Positions 51,001 through 62,748 of a stretch of 64,000 nucleotides of DNA are shown piece after piece. The stretch lies in contig CM034126.1 of NCBI GenBank assembly GCA_019914995.1, forward strand, positions 3,601,001-3,665,000, given 5' to 3'. The position numbers were made by a program, and so were the translations under genes. Numbering within the stretch: the first letter of the stretch is position 1; each line of letters begins with the position of its first letter. The notes beneath the pieces are model-generated. The model had not been told where the DNA came from and did not search any database. It saw only the letters and a program-made list of their open reading frames with translations. The DNA comes from Acanthochlamys bracteata. Taxonomy: Eukaryota; Streptophyta; Magnoliopsida; Pandanales; Velloziaceae.

Positions 51001-54000
51001 GAACTTGGACAATTGCAAAGCCCAGTAAAATACTGCTAGTTGTGTGCATCCAGTAGACATCAAGAGCTTCTATGTAGAGATTCGATCTTTGTTTGATGTG
51101 AAAGGGCCAGCGCCACTCATATTATTCTCCTTCTCAAATTTTCCCACCAACAATATTCCTCCTCTTGTCTCCAGCCTCTCTTGATACCAACAAGACTTTT
51201 CTCTTTTTGCTTTGTCTTTTTATTTTTCTCCATTTTACATTTCATTATTTTCTTTTACGTTCTTTCAAATTTGTTTCTTTTCTGCTTGTTGTTACTATAT
51301 ATGGAAGGACAGTTCAGTGAGCTAGTATTAGGCTCACAACCGTACAAATGTCTTACCTGTTCTTCGCTTTGAGTTGGCTCTTAAAACCTTGATTTCAATT
51401 ATAAGCTTGACATGCTATTAGCTTACAACTTCAAGTGGAAGGTTAGAGCAAGCTACTTCTAGATTAGTTACTTTCAAGTCAAAAGCAAAGTCTTTACAAC
51501 AAGGAATAAATCTTCAATAACTAGAGAATTTCTGACAGAAAAGAGGAAACATAAATGTATTACTAAATGTAATTAGGAATCACAAGTAGGAATTGAGTAT
51601 AGAAAGACCTGCTTTCATTCTGAGTAGAAAAATTGTTGAGACCAAGAACACAAGATGCAGACTGTAAGCAAGAGTTACATCTTAGAAAGCAAGCCAAAAC
51701 ATTAATCATAAAACAATTCAGAACTAAATAATATAAGGGGATCACCTGACTATGATAATGAATGGAGTTTGCACAGATTACAAGAACACCTCCAATAGGA
51801 GAAGGTACTGCAAGAAGCTTATATGCATCATATGGAAGACTCTGGTACCACAAGAAAAAAAAAGTAAGTATATTCGAGAAAAAGAGCATACACACGAAGG
51901 ATAATACAAGATCATGAATCAAATCAGTTCTACTAGTGGTATATTAGAATATTACATGACAATGAAACAAGTTCTTTGAAAAACATAACTCTGCTGGTTT
52001 CAAATACAACTTCACAGAGAAAAATGGCTTTTGAGAATAACATCCAAAGCAATCTACTTGTCCCAAAAGTAATCATGTAAATAAGTAGCATTGATGCATA
52101 TACAATCAACAGAATTGGCAACTTACAGGTGCAGACCAAATCAGAGGATGTTGTTTCAGCATTGTGCTAATGCTAAAAGCAGATATCATGCATGTGTTAT
52201 GCTTCCATGATATGCGTCCAGCCCAAGTAGGCTCCCTTTCATGGAGTATGACCATTACAGGTTCAATGTAACCTACTCGAAACAAGTATTAACCCTCCAT
52301 AAGTAAATACATAAATGGATAATTGACAGAAATAGGCTCTAAAATGCTTTAAAGAGCTGAAGGAATAACCTATCAAACAAAATGACAGAGTCCATAAAGA
52401 GAGTAAAAAGGGAAGTGCAGCCACCTATCTGTTCTATGCCAAAATTTATTTCATGGATTCCAAGAATGTTCTAACCACTAAAAATGCTACGCTTATAGCA
52501 AGAGAATATATGTCACTCATCCCGCATAAAGGCATCTATCATGCAACTCTGGTAGTTTAAGAGAGACAAAGATCAAAGTACACTTAGGCAAGCACTTAGG
52601 AGTCAATTTGAACCATGCTGGTAAATGTGGCATGATTATCCATCACTCTTTGAGCAAACTAAAAGCATCCACTTCAAAGCTATTTAGCATATACATTTGA
52701 TAAAAATATTTTTCCTTCAGTGTATTCATATAACTGAAGACTAGGATCAAACAGGAGTTAATGAGGGTATACTACAGGCTATACATGCTATCTTAGCAAC
52801 AAAACCTCCAGAACCAAGCTTGCTAGCTGGTTTTAAAACTTTACACTTGATGTATTGCACCAAATCCTAGGTGAACAAATGCAAGGTTGCAAGCCAATTA
52901 CAGAGGTTAAGAACACAAGGTTAACCAATGTTGTCCAAAGAGGTCTGGATTGCTATACCTTAAGCAATGTACAAGTGACTCAAAGCTCCAAAATCTCAAG
53001 AAATCACCAACAACAAACATGCTAGACAAGCCGTAAATTGGCACCACAGAAGGCATTATTCGCCACATGGCAAACAGGAAACTTATCTGATAACTTCAAA
53101 GAGGTTTTTGTGACGAACTTTAGTTTAAAGTTACGATCTATTATCTCAAAATGTTTGAGTCAATCATGTGATAATTGTTTAAATTGGCTCATGGGAAATC
53201 TTTATCTTTAATCCATAAGATGTAAAACATTCACCAAACTTGCAAAAGTTGCAGCAAAAATACATACTTAGTGGTATGCTTATTTATCATGCAGCTTGGT
53301 GCCAAGGCAATAATGTTCAGTTATTACTTTTGGTGTTCAGGGAACCTACAGATTTCAAATTATAAAAATGGCTTGGACAATACCCAAAGGCAAGTAACAT
53401 GTAGCAAAAAGGATAGAGTCAAGTACACCATTTCCAAAGGAGTGTCAAAGCGTAAGGCAAAACTGTCAATATGCAACTTTGTCTACAAACCCAAGACTAT
53501 ATTTTAACCTACAACCCCTTAGCACAGAGACGATTAATGCATAAAAATCCAACACTGATTCTGCAATATGTGGATCACTCCTTCCTTGAAGAACTTACTA
53601 CCTTTTAGGATAGCCATAAGTATCTTTTCAAATTCAACATGTTCAGCTGACTTACCATGAACAAATGTAAAATCTTTGACATGGTTCAAATCCAAATTGT
53701 GTAAATCAATAAAATATGATGACTCAATACGAACAGCAGTAGTTCCTCCAATATTATTGGGCTCATCTTCTCCAACTAATCCTTGGCCACCCTAACAACA
53801 AAAATGACAAAGCAAACAATTTTTACCTTAAAATATTTACAGCTTTACGTCAACAACAAAAAAAAAAGTAGGAATTAAAGAACAAGGCATGAGATGAATC
53901 AAGTAAATAATATTGCAAAAAACAGTAGGATTTTGGAAAAGATTGAAAATGGTCCGGGAGAAACAAATATGCCATGTAAACAGACAACTCTACTACTACA

Positions 54001-56367
54001 TAATTATAAGAATGAAAACACCATGGTAATAAGTAAGGGATCACTTAATGCCACAACACAAAAGGGAGCACATTAATAAGGCTAAAGAGTCAAAGGAAAT
54101 TTGCATGAAAATATGTTCCAATCATAAATAAGTAATATGAATAGGATACTGATGAAGCAAATGAAGAAGCAATTATTGCCTCAAATGAAATTATTGCCAT
54201 GTGCAAACCATATTTTCACATTCACTTTCAATATGCTAAGTCATTTAATTTGCGAAATTAAAGTCATCACTGGTCATTGTTTTCCTCATTCCATATATAA
54301 AGTATACAAAAGTCCCAGCTGCATGTTATGACTTGCCTGTAAGTCTGCAACTTTTCATATATTCAAAATGGTTGAGATATACCTGAGCAGCCTTAAGAAT
54401 TATCATCTGAAGGCCATAGACAAGTGCCCCACAGCAACGGCCTTGGGGATCAGCTCTTACAACAGGACCCCATGGGAAAGATTCCCTGCCTTTTTTTAGG
54501 TAACACCATTCTGGCCCCTCAAAACAGTGCATAGAACTGCAAAAGATTCCTAAGATATATGTTAAAATAAATTCTTAGTTTTGAATCTTTTGAAATATTA
54601 TAGAAGGCCAAATGAAGTAACTTCATGCGCTAAATGTCAAAGGCAAGTTATACACAGCGTATGCTGGATAACATTGAAAATCAAAGTAATAATATCTGTA
54701 ATAACTCAGAGGAAATTTTGACATAATATGCTCCTCTATCAAAGTAAAGCTATAAGTTTAATTATAAATGTCCTACAACTTCCTCAATGGAAATATTGAG
54801 AAGCAATGACTACTACAAATAAAATAATATTTATCAGTTCATGTTGCTTCACAGGAACATTGTTAAAAAGATCAATCACATATCCATCCATCTTACCAGG
54901 TCCATAATCCATTTATTGAATCATCATATTCTAATACTGAAAATTTTGCATGTTTAAAAGCCAGAACTAGTGAATCTCTTCTTCTGCTACGAGCATTGCC
55001 TCCAAAAGACATTATGGCCATAGACTCGACATTCCCATGCAACCTAGAAAAGCATCAACTTTAATATAAGAAAATAAACTTCACATGATAAAAGAAAATA
55101 AGCACCAAAATCAAAACATACAATTTTCTATACTCTGCACTCTAGTTGAGGAATTATGAACTGTAAAACAAACTTCTTTCTGTCAAAGCAACTAGCACAT
55201 ATTTGTGGAGATCCTATCAACTATATATAGATTAGAATTTGAGCAAAAAGAAGACAAGTGAGATACAAGATAATCACTTCAGCAGCCTATTCAGAGGTAT
55301 CTTCAAAGAATCACTAGCAATTGCTCTAGCATGTGTTACGAGTGCAAACTTGAAAACTGATAAACTAGCATATGAGCCTCTTAATATTTCAAACAATTTT
55401 GTCATTACAAGCGACTGCGAAGGCCTATAACTTACGCCTCTGTCGGAATGGTATTAAAGTTGGATTGTGTAGACAAGTCAAAAGAATTAGCTTTTCGTCA
55501 AGTGAGATTTTAGATCATGATGACATGATTGTGATATCAAAGCTATACCCAACAATCAGAAGTAGTTCCTTGTACATCACCCATGCAGCTGGAATATATC
55601 CCAAACCAGAACATTCACTGCATTTTGTCCACATGCAACTTCCAAAGATTCAACCAGATCAAAACAAACCAAATGTCTAATAACCCCAACCAAAATTCAA
55701 TCAACTCAAGAAGGCAGCTACTGTGATGTTAACAGTCAACACTCATTGGGCATGGGACCTACAGCCTCACTATATTGGTGATAGAAGAGTGAAATTTTCG
55801 TAACTTGTTAACAGTCCGAATCAGCAACTAACCACATACAATAATATTAGTTCGAAATACTGCACTTTAAAGTTCAACAAACAGAGTCGCAAGCAGCATT
55901 GTCACGCATCTATAGAGCTCTTGCAAACAAGTACCCCTGTATACTGGCCTTCTCTCGAACATGCAAGCGGCTGAGTATGAACCATACCAATGACCAAATT
56001 CAAAAACAGCAGAAATCCAAATGACAAACCTGTAATGGCAGACAAGCTCAAGAGCAGCACCAGTAATTCCATCCATGATCCCTCCACCACCTCCAACACC
56101 GTTTCCAGAACTACGTGCTTCAGCAGGCTTCCCGTCATCCTCCTTAAATCGAACAACATAAATTTCGAGAACATTCGCAGCAGCGACTATCAGATTGGGA
56201 GTGGGGCCTACATTTCTTCGAACAGGCCACTCAGCTTCAAGATCATCAGCGGGGAGGACGGGAGGAATCTGCATAGCGGAGTCGGCGGGAGAGTGCGTAA
56301 GAAACCCCGCCGCGCAGTGATCGATCCCAGTTGCCCAGTGCATCATCTTGAACGCCGCGTAGCTCAT
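38164..56367 (-). CDS. CPSF160: Cleavage and polyadenylation specificity factor 160 kDa subunit (CPSF1)
   Basis: Scaffold subunit of nuclear CPSF, which recognises the poly(A) signal and directs pre-mRNA 3'-end cleavage and polyadenylation. Exons (high to low): 56367-56030, 55043-54897, 54536-54383, 53791-53656, 52272-52127, 51841-51746, 51661-51609, 50775-50644, 50488-50437, 50314-50198, 49156-49022, 48630-48502, 47575-47498, 46428-46288, 45268-45174, 44493-44306, 43389-42605, 42437-42357, 42266-42201, 42119-42042, 41221-40991, 40909-40778, 40352-40179, 39649-39464, 38808-38429, 38278-38164. All borders are GT-AG, and the sum is 4365 bases: 1454 codons plus stop, close to the Arabidopsis protein (about 1440). 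Landmarks: MSYAAFKMMHW start, MHCFEGPEW, LLAVPSPIGGVLVICANSIH, a basic AKRLKR patch near residue 470, CTLYHDKGPEPWLRK, TSEHALTVRVVTL, and a C-terminal CPSF_A propeller region ending QIGTTRSQIL and GTSFL. No lesion seen. Identification is very secure. Confidence 0.97.
40405..40715. repeat. Foldback (inverted-repeat) element in a CPSF160 intron
   Basis: Two arms of about 90 bases are near-perfect inverted copies: the block GGATATGAAGAACTATGAGT and onward near 40466, and its reverse complement ending near 40673. Outer ends are GCACTCCC-like on the left and GGGGGTGCAC on the right. It sits in the intron between exons 40909-40778 and 40352-40179 and could form a long hairpin in the pre-mRNA. It is probably a MITE; the superfamily was not determined. 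Confidence 0.8.
41997..42022. repeat. Poly(A) tract in a CPSF160 intron
   Basis: A run of about 26 A residues on the plus strand (poly-T in the transcript). On the minus strand it follows the donor of exon 42119-42042 by about 20 bases. It is a simple repeat and may be length-variable. Confidence 0.95.
44991..45036. repeat. Perfect 23-bp tandem duplication
   Basis: ATTCTGTTGCTACTACACAG plus GTT occurs twice back to back (44991-45013 and 45014-45036) in a CPSF160 intron. The copies are identical. Confidence 0.95.
45911..46026. repeat. Minisatellite, about 39-bp unit, in a CPSF160 intron
   Basis: Two near-identical units (45950-45987 and 45989-46026) share GGGTCCA, GTAGAAAACTAGAACATAG and ATTCATA. 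A more diverged unit precedes them near 45911. They lie in the intron between exons 46428-46288 and 45268-45174. Confidence 0.85.
46471..46850. repeat. Tandem array with internal palindromes in a CPSF160 intron
   Basis: The motif CCTTGAAANTCTACAG recurs at about 46473, 46602 and 46732, giving a period of about 130 bp. Each unit carries its own inverted pair (CTTGTGTAATACTTCC and its reverse complement GGAAGTATTACACAAG). The right end (about 46808-46850) is an inverted copy of the GGATT...TTTACTTTTCTCTA part of the unit. Strong hairpins are expected. Confidence 0.85.
49320..49345. repeat. (AAAAT)n microsatellite
   Basis: About five AAAAT/AAATA units in a CPSF160 intron, followed by related A-rich sequence. 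Confidence 0.9.
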
Positions 56368-58000
56368 CTTCGCTTTCAATTTGGATTTGCCCGAGCTCTT
56401 CGATTTCGCTTTGCCAGGGAGCGGGAGAGGGAAGAGTGAAACTGGAGCCCGACGGCTGGCCAAAAAATTAAAAACCCCACTCCGCTGAAGTGAGCTGAAA
56501 TTGAAGATGGGGCAGGTCCGTGGGCGGACAAGGTTTTAAGAACAGGAGCCCGGCATTTATATTAAAAGATTTATCGAGTTCTACAGCCCAGGGCCAAGTT
56601 GACAATATCCGCCAGCAAGGCCCATCTGGATAGATATTGGCCCATCTAGAGAGGTTTGCAAGCCCAGACCTATCTGGGCCTAGATTGTTATTTATAGGGG
56701 CTCAGTTGGAAAGTATTTGCATGTGTGAGCTGTTTAAAGTAGAAGGAAAATATGCGGTTAACAATTACAGCATACCTGCTTGGTTTTTTGGTAAAAATGA
56801 AACACCCGTACGTGAGATTTGGGTTTTTTTTTTTAATCCTATATTGAAAATTTTGAAAATCTGATATTGAACTTCCGCTAGGGAAGCGGAAATGAACAGT
56901 TCGATTGGATAACTATCCTTCTTATTTTTTCCTGGTTCAATAAGCTCATGTTTATGCACAAAATTCCATAATTATATATCAGTAATAGAGTTCAGATCAC
57001 CTAAATTGAATAACACTAAGACTCCTAAACTGCTACGCTTTTTATTGGTCTAATTAATGCATAAGCCAATTAAATGACACAATATATATGATTCATTGCA
57101 TGGATAGTTGGGTACCCATATCTCCAATCAAACCAGAGAATTGAAAGAGAATTCAAGCATATGCATGTATTTCCTTGTTAGAGAATACAAAGAAGAATCT
57201 TTCATGTAACTAGGAAACCATATACAGAACGTATATCGTGTACATTAAATTTTGGTGATTCAAAGTCTAAAAAGCATATATTTTTAGAGGTTGAATTTGC
57301 AGCCTAACTTCAGTGATCAGATATATGCATACATATGTGCCTAACTCGTACTTGTACAGTATAATTCCAGAAAAGCTAATACCTAACTTGTGCACTAATA
57401 ACAACGCTTAAGAATGCAAATTTAGCTGCTCCCAAAACTTTTGAAACTCCTTCGAAGTACATTTATTATCAAACAAAATCCTTGTAGGTGTGTTAACCGA
57501 AGTCTCATTCTATTTAGGAACATAATTATGTTGGCTTCTCAGTGGCATTTTAAACTCAATATCTAGCCTTAATTTGCATCTCTCTCCATTATATAATATG
57601 CGAACTACAAAACCATTATCTCCAAAGGGTGATGATAGTTTGAAATCCAAACAGATTGGTACATATAATACTATATATAGTACTTGAAGATTCAACTTCA
57701 AAGATTACTGCGTATGGTTGATCAGTAGGAGGAATATATCCACTGTGCTATATAGCTTAAGAACAAAACCTTCATCACACGTTGAAATAATTGTATGATC
57801 AATTAATCTTGTTATCCGTGAAACAATTATAAGTTTATGACTTATGAAATTAATGTATAAAAGTATATACAACATTATTATACGTTTAAGTCACATACCG
57901 TACAGGTAGCTAGTTGCAAAGTATCGATCAAGCATTTATGGATTAATGTATAACTACGTCTACGTATACCTACCAAAGTGTTAAAATACCAACAGCCATT
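56368..58000. other. CPSF160 5' leader and intergenic DNA
   Basis: The first 100-150 bases are GC-richer and must hold the CPSF160 5' UTR and core promoter. An in-frame ATG at 56461-56463 would extend the protein by 32 residues. Beyond about 56550 the sequence is AT-rich with no supported gene. Confidence 0.5.
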
Positions 58001-58003
58001 TTG

Positions 58004-58004
<1 letters not shown>

Positions 58005-58044
<40 letters not shown>
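58005..58044. repeat. (TA)n microsatellite
   Basis: About 20 TA units, about 430 bp downstream of the LBD gene's stop codon. The Tyr-Ile-repeat open frames here are artefacts of it. Confidence 0.97.
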
Positions 58045-58045
<1 letters not shown>

Positions 58046-58476
58046 GATAACTTTATTTGGATCAAAATTACGTCAAAAACTTATACAATCCAAACTGTTA
58101 ATTCCTTTTGCAAGTCTTTCAATAACTTATTTCTTAAGGTACTTTCATCATCACATTACTCCTTCGAAATAAAATGTAAATGACAAAACAATACATTTTG
58201 TTTTGGCATAGAGCGCTCCATCGACCCAAAAGATATCATATTTAGCTAAAAGGAGCTTGTTGATTGATTTCTAGAGATAGATTACAAGAAGAAAAGAGTT
58301 AGCTAGAAATGAAAGCTTCCAAAATCTTATGCCTCAGTTCATATATCTCAGATTAAAATGGACATTGATCGATCGATTGTAATAACTAACGGAACAGTAC
58401 TACGAAAACACTTTGATTCTAACACATATTCCTAGCTAATTTATACCAAGATTGCATGGAGTTTTATTTTAAAAAG

Positions 58477-59865
58477 TTACTTGGAGATTTGAGGTTGATC
58501 AGCCGGGGAGGTCGACATATGCCTGTCGATCAGTTCTCTTGCCAGTTCCTGTAAATCTCCGCTTCCCCTCGAGCTTTCACCGAGGTTTCTCAGTCCAGCA
58601 TTCACAATTTGCTGTTGCTGCAGGTGAACCCATGTCTGTTGTGCCAAGGGATCGAAAAGTGCTGATAAATCCAGAGCTGTGCTTGGCACGGCTGATGAAA
58701 CCGAAGGGAGATCAGAGATAGAGAGCGGTGGTGCTGGAGCAGGTAGCGGAGGCGGTGGAGGTGGCGGAGGAGGAGACGGTAGCTCTAGGGTAGCTAAGTG
58801 GGCATGCAGGTAGGACAGCTCTGCCTGTAAATTCACTACCTGCGCGCAAAATGAAAAAAATTGTGAAACAGCATTCAAACTTCTTCGGTTAAGTAATTGA
58901 TTTTTACAGTCGATTGCCGTGAAGGTAGCAGGTTCACATGTAACGAAGAGGGACCGTGAAGCTTGAGGTACTATGTATCGATGCAGGAGATTGTTGTGGG
59001 ACCCTTTTGGAAGGAAGAACAAGTTTCATACATATGCAGATAGTGAATGAAACCTAATCGACTTTTTCTATGCTGTTATTGATCTCCTACAGCTTAATCG
59101 ACTGTTTTTTGCTAGACCACTTGTCAGTAATAGAACTGAAAGAGATGTACACACTACATGTTGCCTTTGCGTCTGCTGTGAAACTTTCCTTTCCAGTTAC
59201 TGGAGCAGAAAGTTTTTATAGCAATACTCCTGTAAACCTCAATCGGTACTCAAAGCACCAATAATGAATCTTGTAGTTTTTAAAGCTAAGCAAATAACAT
59301 CAGAGAAATTTGATATATGTACAGTGATGTAAACCTAAATGATCAGTGATATATATATCTCAAGGCTAACTAGTTAAGATGCATTGAAAAGAAGGAATTG
59401 AAGCAGGAAAAAACAGTGACATGAGATTTGGCAACAAATGTTTACATGGTGATTTAATTAGCTACGTAAAAATTAGATCTAGTTATTAACGGAGTTACAG
59501 AGATCGATCGATCTCACCTGCTGCTGAAGAGCGAAAATATGAGCAACACAACCGTAAACCGGATCACGGAGACGAGCCTGTGCTTCATAACAGATGGTAA
59601 CAACGGCATCTAGACGTTTGTGAGCTGGGATGTGAAGCAAGAGCTTGGAAACATTGCTTGCGCCGAACACCTTATGCACGGCGGCAAAGTGCGCCGCTCC
59701 TTGCTCGGAGTCAAAGTAGGGCGCGAAGATGCAACCGGTAACACACTTCCTTCTTAGAAACTTGCAAGCTCCACATGGCCCAGTGCTACCGCCACTACCG
59801 CTTCCGCCGCCGTTACCACTGCTCCCTCCAGTGCCGCCGGCTGCCGTACTGCTACTGCAACTCAT
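58477..59865 (-). CDS. LOB-domain (LBD) transcription factor, LBD18/LBD30-type
   Basis: A plant-specific nuclear DNA-binding protein. LBD18 and LBD30 act in auxin-driven lateral root formation and in tracheary element differentiation downstream of VND factors. Two exons, 59518-59865 and 58477-58839, joined GT-AG, encode 236 residues. The Gly/Ser-rich leader (about 1-29) is typical of this subgroup. The C-block CX2CX6CX3C has Cys at 31, 34, 41 and 45. The GAS block follows ([17 protein letters not shown], about 60-76), then the invariant-Pro region near residue 80. The class-I leucine-zipper-like coiled coil spans the exon junction (ALQQQ then [20 protein letters not shown]). The C-terminal half has a Pro run and an [12 protein letters not shown] motif resembling LBD18/30 tails. 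The intron follows the conserved QQQ, as usual for the family. Identification is very secure; whether it is the LBD18 or LBD30 orthologue is not decided. Confidence 0.95.
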
Positions 59866-62518
59866 GATGTCAACTTCTAATTACATTTGTTTTCTTTTCT
59901 TTGGTTTGGTTGTTTTCTGTAACATTTATATATTTCAATCGATGTATAGAAGTAAAGATACAGAAAGTAAAGGAAGGAGAAGAACAGGAAGGAAGGGGAA
60001 GGAGAAGAGAAGGGGAGAGTCTATATCTTGATGTATTTGTTCATTTGGTGGTGGGTCTTGTAAGGGGTTGCTGTGTGTTGATCACTTGATTGTATTTTCT
60101 TTATTTATTTATTTTTTTAGTACCTTCTTGTATTGATTGAACCTTTGAAGCCACGCCAGGGAGCAAAGCCTACCCCTTCTCTCTCTACGCTTTTAGCACC
60201 TTGCGTGAAGCAAACATGCCGATGCAAAGAAAATCCATCTCTTTCTTTCTTTCTCTTCAATATCTAATTTTTCAATGACACGCTGCAGCAACTCAAAGCG
60301 CTCTACTACCACTGGTTTGTCGTCGTTCCGTTCATCTCAACGTGAAATTTTTAAATTTTAGGTCATTGTGGCAAGTGTGTAACAGTAGTAAGATGTTCCA
60401 TGTAAACATGGGTCGATGGAAACGTGTCGGACACAGTATGAATGATAAGAGGCAAAGAGTCTTTCTTGATGCGTAGAAGGCAAAGGACTACGACGTCCTT
60501 GAATATGTGTTACTTTCGTTTAATTCCTGATATTTCAAACAAAAAGGTCTTATTCTCTTTTAATTAGTTTTCAGGCTATAGAAGAGTTTCAAGTACAACA
60601 CTTTCTATATAATACGAAATGGAGAAAGAGAGAAACCATGCCAGCTAGCTAGCAAGCTTGTTATATACTAATCATTGCTTGAGAAGAAGAGTAATAATTT
60701 GAATGGTTAATCTTTAGGTTGTATACTTAAAAAAGACATGCTTTGAAACGTGATTTGAGCTCCTTCTAAGCAAGGAGAATGCACTAACTACTCATATACT
60801 TGTGACAGTTGAGCTACTTAACCTACAAAGACGCTTATGTTAAAAATTTATCTGACATCACTCTCATGGAATGTTTCCTGTCATCTCAACTTCAATATGT
60901 ATATAAGAACTTTTACTAATGAAGATTTTAGAAAGAAACTTTAGTTCTTCTTTTCAGCCAACAGATAGTGGAGTTTTCTGTAACTGATGGTATATATTCA
61001 ACATCCACCAAGAAGAATTAATTCTTTAATTTTGACACTGATTTCAATGACGAAAATTTAACTTGTTCGAGAAAGAAACTGGCAAGAAGAAGGAAGAAAG
61101 AAACCTTTCAAAGACATCAATTCCTAGTTAATTAGTGCTGTGCAATTCCATGAAGTTATTCCATGTTTAGAAGTCAGAAGTAAAGAAGAAATTCAATTAG
61201 TCACAGTAATTAATAAAAGAATAAAGTTACTCGGGCGTCCTTGTGTATCTCTTTTTAAGTGTAATTTTTTTCACTATATATGCGATCTCATTTTCGCCGT
61301 TCATAAAAAGCTACAACAGCGTATCCACAACATAAAATAATCAAACTTTAAATTAAAAAAAAAAGTTAGAATTCCTTCGAACAATGCGCTAATTGCTAAA
61401 TTTGTAGTCTTCTCACCAGTTATTTAGCTACCTAAATAAGTGAAGTCAACAGTGAAATTCAATTCAGCGTTCAAAATCGAAGAGGGCAAACTATCAATTA
61501 ATCTTTATAGAGTAAACAATTTTTAAAAAACGTTCTCCAAGTTAACAAGAAGTGGGGCTGATTTAACGGTCAAAGTGGAATGAGTTCAGCGTGGGCTCTA
61601 TTATCGCCGTTGATTTCAGAGCAAAGGAAAGAAGTCGTAAAATATTTTTTGGGATGTCGAACCAAATACAGATGCGTTGGTAACCAGAGTTTTTTTCTTA
61701 ATTTTTTGTAATTAAATTTTAAAAGTAAATAAAAAGTAAAATTTTTTTTAAATGTGTTCAAATCGAATAAGTTTTCTCGTTTTAATTATTTTTTAAAATA
61801 AACTAAACTTTAAAATATAAAACTACATTAAAAAATGTATGAATAAAAAAATTAAAAATCAAAATTACATGAGGTGGAATTAAAATTTCTATTTATCTGC
61901 ATAAATAAAATATACAAATTTTTTTAAATTGTAAGTTTTGCAGAAAAAATTAGAGTTTCAACTATTGAAACACGTACTAAAACTTTTTTTCACAAAAGTT
62001 AAAAGAAACAAAATGAAATAATTTTTAGCTTTTTTTCCCAGGATTAAATGGAAGATCTGCGGTGTTTGCCCACTAATCCAATTAAGAGCATATTTCGAAT
62101 ATAGATAATTATGTTTCGCAAGAAAAAAAATAAAAAGTAAATTATTTTAAAATAAATTAAAAAGTGACATTCAAATTATATATTTTAATTACTTTTTAAA
62201 TAGTTGAAAAATAAAATATAATTTTATTATTTAATATAAATTTAAAGTAAAATATACTAATTTATATTATAATTTTAAATTTAATTTATATTTGAAATAT
62301 ATGAACCGCTTAAAACGGTAATTTTGAAGGAAAAAACCGAACCACATTTGAAATACGCTGCAAATTGTAGAAACATTAATTTTCAGAATTGAGTTACACT
62401 AATTAGTCATTTATCTATGCAATTTCATGTACTTATTTGTTTCACTCACTAAATTATTTCTTGAAGAAGATAATTAATCTCAAGCCGATTCTGCTTTTTT
62501 TTAATCATTCTAAGCACA
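59866..62518. other. LBD promoter flank and intergenic DNA
   Basis: The bases just beyond 59865 hold the LBD 5' UTR and promoter, including a purine-rich stretch at about 59960-60020. Further on the sequence is AT-rich with no supported gene; 61680-61980 and 62110-62280 are very A/T-rich and may be decayed MITE-like DNA. Confidence 0.45.
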
Positions 62519-62748
62519 TGGGCGTTTGAAGTACTTCTACAATAAAATTTTTTTAAATAAAAAATATTTTTATTATTTTTAAAAAATAAATTTAATTTGT
62601 TTGACTTAAAAAATAAAATAAAAATGTTACAAAGTAAATTGTTTTATATTTTTAAAAATTTTAAATAAATTTATAAAAAATATATTAAAAAATATAAATT
62701 TAAATTTTAAAAAATCACGTTTTTTGAAAAGTTAAGTCAGACGCCCTA
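62519..62748. repeat. MITE-like AT-rich element, copy 6
   Basis: The left end is GGGCGTTTGAAGTACTTCTA and the right end, reverse-complemented, is AGGGCGTCTGACTTAACTTT. The 230-bp unit has a nearly pure A/T interior. It has the same plan as copies at 22.8, 28.8 and 32.1 kb. Confidence 0.6.

Noticed and set aside
55867..56030. Extension of CPSF160 exon 1 past CHYR on the minus strand
   Set aside because: The donor CATTACAG/GTTTGTC ends the exon at 56030, and joining to 55043 restores the conserved RLHGNVES sequence. The extension is intron read-through.
58001..58183. Two overlapping plus-strand frames with Tyr-Ile repeats
   Set aside because: They are translations of the (TA)n microsatellite.
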